Shown in pieces: positions 6,206 through 7,969 of a stretch of DNA of 7,969 bases (position 1 is its first letter; each line of letters opens with the position of its first letter). Under the pieces are notes generated by a model. That model did not search any database. It was not told the DNA's origin and saw only the letters and a list, made by a program, of their open reading frames with translations. The DNA lies in the NCBI GenBank assembly GCA_013375335.1, contig JABXJZ010000056.1:1-7969 (forward strand). Direction: 5' to 3'. Made by a program: the position numbers and the translations under genes. This DNA comes from Desulfobacterales bacterium (lineage in GTDB: Bacteria > Desulfobacterota > DSM-4660 > Desulfatiglandales > B25-G16).

Positions 6206-6243
6206 ATCAAAAAGAGGCTATCGGCAAATGCCGTAACCCCTCT
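6206..6243 (-). terminator. Intrinsic terminator of the tRNA-Val transcript
   Basis: Minus-strand AGAGG and CCTCT pair around a second short stem CGGC/GCCG (loop ATTT), separated by an internal loop, and a TTTTTGATTTT tract follows. It begins 9 bp past the tRNA CCA end. Confidence 0.75.
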
Positions 6244-6251
6244 ATCTTACA

Positions 6252-6326
6252 TGGTGGGCGGTGCGGGATTTGAACCCGCGACTTCCACCGTGTGAGGATG
6301 GCACTCTCCCGCTGAGTTAACCGCCC
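6252..6326 (-). tRNA. tRNA-Val (anticodon CAC), CCA end encoded
   Basis: The 75-base sequence folds as a standard cloverleaf. The acceptor stem is GGGCGGT/ACCGCCC and the D arm is ACTC/GAGT. The anticodon stem CCATC/GGTGG carries loop CTCACAC, so the anticodon is CAC and it reads the valine codon GUG. The T arm is GCGGG/CCCGC around TTCAAAT. The discriminator base is A and the CCA is encoded. It has its own promoter and terminator and seems to be a single-gene unit. Confidence 0.96.
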
Positions 6327-6346
6327 AATAATCTACTGATGAGCTA

Positions 6347-6375
6347 TTGATACTACAGTAGAAAGTTATTTGCAA
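6347..6375 (-). promoter_or_regulatory. Candidate promoter of tRNA-Val
   Basis: Minus-strand TTGCAA (6375-6370) and TATCAA (6352-6347) are 17 bp apart. The start would fall near 6340, leaving a leader of about 14 nt before the mature tRNA 5' end. Confidence 0.5.
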
Positions 6376-6497
6376 ATAAAAACAGTAATCGTCCGTTCCT
6401 TGTCGAGAGCCGTGGGGTATGTGATGTGAGATGTGTGATATGGGATTTATCAAACATAACCTGCCGAGTATGCGTGCCGTAAGGTTGGATTATACAA

Positions 6498-7718
6498 TTA
6501 AGGTAACTGGGAGAGCCACTGGTACCCCGGAGCAACCAGAATAGATTGGTCATTATTCGAAAACACTTGATACCCCTCACCCTCACCTATAAGCTGAACA
6601 GCCGGTATGCTCAGAGCGTTTTGAAATTTTTTGAGCGTGGAAGATGGCTGGGTATCTGATAGTTTAGCCTCTATCAAGACAACAGGTTTGCGCCCACTTG
6701 CGATCAAAAAATCTACCTCTTGCTGTTCTTTGTTCCGTATGAAATGCAACGAGAAGTGGCCATAGCCTAGATCATTCCAGTTTGTAACCGCCCGCCATAG
6801 CTCCATGGCGACCATATTTTCAAACCGGGCTGCAGGCTCTCCTATACGGGGGGCATCCCACAGGTAGGCCTTGCGTTCTTTTTGAATGGCCCGCGCGATT
6901 CTCTCGGTCCATGGGGAAATACTAAAAATCAAGAAAAATCTTTCAAAAATAGATAGCCAGCTTCGAAGTGAGTTATAGGAAGCCTTCAAGTCAGTGGCAA
7001 GGGATGGGACCGACAGAGGAGTGCCCACCTTAGAGGGTAGCAGAGAGTAGAGAATTTCCATATCTGCGACGGATTTGATGCCCGTAAGGTCGCGAATATC
7101 CTCTCGAATCAATTGATTGGAATAAATATTTGACCACCGCCGGTACGTCGCTGCCCGGTCGGCCAAATAGGGTTCCGGAAACCCACTTAGCGTGGATAAG
7201 CGTGACCACATTTCTTTGAGCTTCACCCTACCTTCTATACTGATTTGTAACGGATCCTGGAAAAAGTCATCGATGGTTAGGTTTCTCTTTCCCAGTTCTG
7301 CAATTGTAAAGGGCCATAAATGGAAGAGATGATAGCGACCGGCTAGGGAATCCCCGCCTTTTTGATAGATGTCCAGCCTGCCACTTCCTGATACCAGGAA
7401 TTGGTATCTCTCATAGAATTCGTCGTAGACGCCTTTCAGATAGTTCTTCCAGTCTTTGTACTTGTGAATTTCATCAAATATGATCAAAGGGGTCGATGAG
7501 TCTCGACGTTTAATCTCTTGGAAGAAAGTCGGGTTTTCCATGAGGCGGGCTTTGTCGCGCGGAATATCCCAGTTGAAATAGAGGTTATTCACAAAAGACG
7601 TTGAAATAATCTTAGCAAGTGTGGTCTTGCCTACCTGACGAGGCCCGACAAGGAAAACCATGCTTTTGTCCTTGGCCAGTTCCTGCCAGATTTTCAGATA
7701 GGGTTCCCTCGTATCCAT
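6498..7718 (-). CDS. AAA-type ATPase with C-terminal DUF4143 domain (COG1373)
   Basis: A 406-residue P-loop ATPase of a family common in archaea and anaerobic bacteria whose cellular role is unsettled. Walker A is GPRQVGKT at residues 25-32 and Walker B is LIIFDE at 78-83. A conserved SGSGR follows at 110-114, in the place of a sensor motif. The second half is DUF4143 and ends in a PD-(D/E)xK-like signature: EVDFLI with Asp336, then LIEAK with Glu350 and Lys352, set in a nuclease-like fold. All motifs are intact. It has no signal peptide or membrane segment. There is no Shine-Dalgarno before the ATG. Instead a -10-like box and a duplicated palindromic operator begin 4 bases upstream, so the mRNA may be leaderless and tightly regulated. 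A link to mobile or toxin-like systems is often suggested for such ATPases, but the neighbours here do not show one. Confidence 0.92.
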   Translation of the reverse strand: MDTREPYLKIWQELAKDKSMVFLVGPRQVGKTTLAKIISTSFVNNLYFNWDIPRDKARLMENPTFFQEIKRRDSSTPLIIFDEIHKYKDWKNYLKGVYDEFYERYQFLVSGSGRLDIYQKGGDSLAGRYHLFHLWPFTIAELGKRNLTIDDFFQDPLQISIEGRVKLKEMWSRLSTLSGFPEPYLADRAATYRRWSNIYSNQLIREDIRDLTGIKSVADMEILYSLLPSKVGTPLSVPSLATDLKASYNSLRSWLSIFERFFLIFSISPWTERIARAIQKERKAYLWDAPRIGEPAARFENMVAMELWRAVTNWNDLGYGHFSLHFIRNKEQQEVDFLIASGRKPVVLIEAKLSDTQPSSTLKKFQNALSIPAVQLIGEGEGYQVFSNNDQSILVAPGYQWLSQLP

Positions 7719-7721
7719 GCT

Positions 7722-7783
7722 GACTATTATTCACTAAAATGAAAAATAGTCAAGACTATTTTTCAGTGTGGTTAAAAATAGTC
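7722..7783. promoter_or_regulatory. Duplicated palindromic operator upstream of the DUF4143 ATPase
   Basis: Four 12-bp half-sites alternate in orientation: GACTATTATTCA (7722-7733), TGAAAAATAGTC (7740-7751), GACTATTTTTCA (7754-7765) and TTAAAAATAGTC (7772-7783). The middle pair is a perfect inverted repeat; the outer two each differ by one base. Spacers are 6, 2 and 6 bp, so the array is two 30-bp palindromes with a 32-bp period, close to three helical turns. It sits over the predicted ATPase promoter, as expected for a cooperative dimeric repressor, which could be the ATPase product itself or an unlinked protein. Confidence 0.75.
7725..7753 (-). promoter_or_regulatory. Candidate promoter of the DUF4143 ATPase (leaderless)
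   Basis: Minus-strand TTGACT (7753-7748) and ATAATA (7730-7725) lie 17 bp apart. A start about 7 bases past the -10 box falls on or next to the ATG at 7718, which would give a leaderless mRNA and explains the missing Shine-Dalgarno. Both boxes are embedded in the operator half-sites. Confidence 0.5.
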
Positions 7784-7815
7784 AAATTCAAAGTCACTTA
7801 ATATGGAGGTGACCA

Positions 7816-7969
7816 TTAATGAAGGCCAACTGAGGAGCGGAGGGTCTTTACCTCAGAAACTCTAAGATAGCGGTATTTCCCGACCTTGAGGTCACCCAGA
7901 TGGAGGCTCCCATATCCAATCCGGGTAAGCTTGAGGGCCTTGTGCCCCACCGCCTCAAACATCCTCCTT
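7816..7969 (-). CDS. C-terminus of an RsuA/RluB-family rRNA pseudouridine synthase (partial, runs off right edge)
   Basis: The last 50 residues read RRMFEAVGHKALKLTRIGYG, then SLHLGDLKVGKYRYLRVSEV, and end KTLRSSVGLH before TAA. RRMFEAVGH followed by a basic strand and GDLKxGKYR is the C-terminal signature of the RsuA/RluB/RluE/RluF family, which isomerises a uridine in 16S or 23S rRNA to pseudouridine. The catalytic aspartate and S4 domain lie beyond the window, so the exact rRNA position cannot be assigned. The gap to the ATPase start is 97 bp and holds the operator array, so the ATPase is probably transcribed separately. Confidence 0.88.
   Translation of the reverse strand, partial: RRMFEAVGHKALKLTRIGYGSLHLGDLKVGKYRYLRVSEVKTLRSSVGLH

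Noticed and set aside
6415..6441. TGTGA-rich degenerate repeat upstream of tRNA-Val
   Set aside because: Units vary in length and sequence; looks like low-complexity sequence rather than an array.
1..7969. CRISPR array, phage genes or a toxin-antitoxin pair near the DUF4143 ATPase
   Set aside because: No regularly spaced repeats with unique spacers, no structural phage genes and no small partner gene adjoining the ATPase were found.

Overview
The window looks like bacterial chromosome from an anaerobic or syntrophic lineage, most plausibly of the Desulfobacterota (former Deltaproteobacteria) type. This placement is an inference. It rests on the methylmalonyl-CoA-mutase-type large subunit, a stand-alone HTH plus zinc-ribbon regulator of COG3357 type, relics of an IS91-family element and a group II intron, and scattered GGGTCA-type palindromes. 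Nothing in the window is a decisive taxonomic marker.

Layout. 1-1092 (-): N-terminal 364 residues of an acyl-CoA mutase large subunit, running off the left edge. 1164-1319 (+): fragment of an IS91-type transposase. 1571-1662 (+): domain V and probable domain VI of a group II intron with no reverse transcriptase left. 1805-2146 (+): HTH/zinc-ribbon regulator. 2147-2358: intergenic, with two short GTGACCCC-containing hairpins. 2359-3929 (-): two-gene operon, a cupin followed 2 bp later by an M19 dipeptidase lipoprotein, with a good sigma70-type promoter at 4045-4073. 3963-4307: promoter plus unassigned sequence. 4308-4538 (-): truncated N-terminus of a Tat-exported M48 peptidase lipoprotein. 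4539-4867: intergenic with palindromes and a short tandem repeat. 4868-6091 (-): GT1-type glycosyltransferase. 6206-6326 (-): tRNA-Val(CAC) with encoded CCA and an intrinsic terminator. 6498-7718 (-): AAA ATPase with DUF4143. 7722-7783: duplicated palindromic operator. 7816-7969 (-): C-terminus of an RsuA/RluB-type pseudouridine synthase.

The genes do not form one pathway. Only the cupin and dipeptidase are clearly co-transcribed. The rest reads as a chromosomal segment with single genes separated by decayed mobile DNA. I see no convincing new multi-gene system. The most distinctive structure is the four-half-site operator with a 32-bp period that overlaps a predicted leaderless promoter in front of the DUF4143 ATPase.
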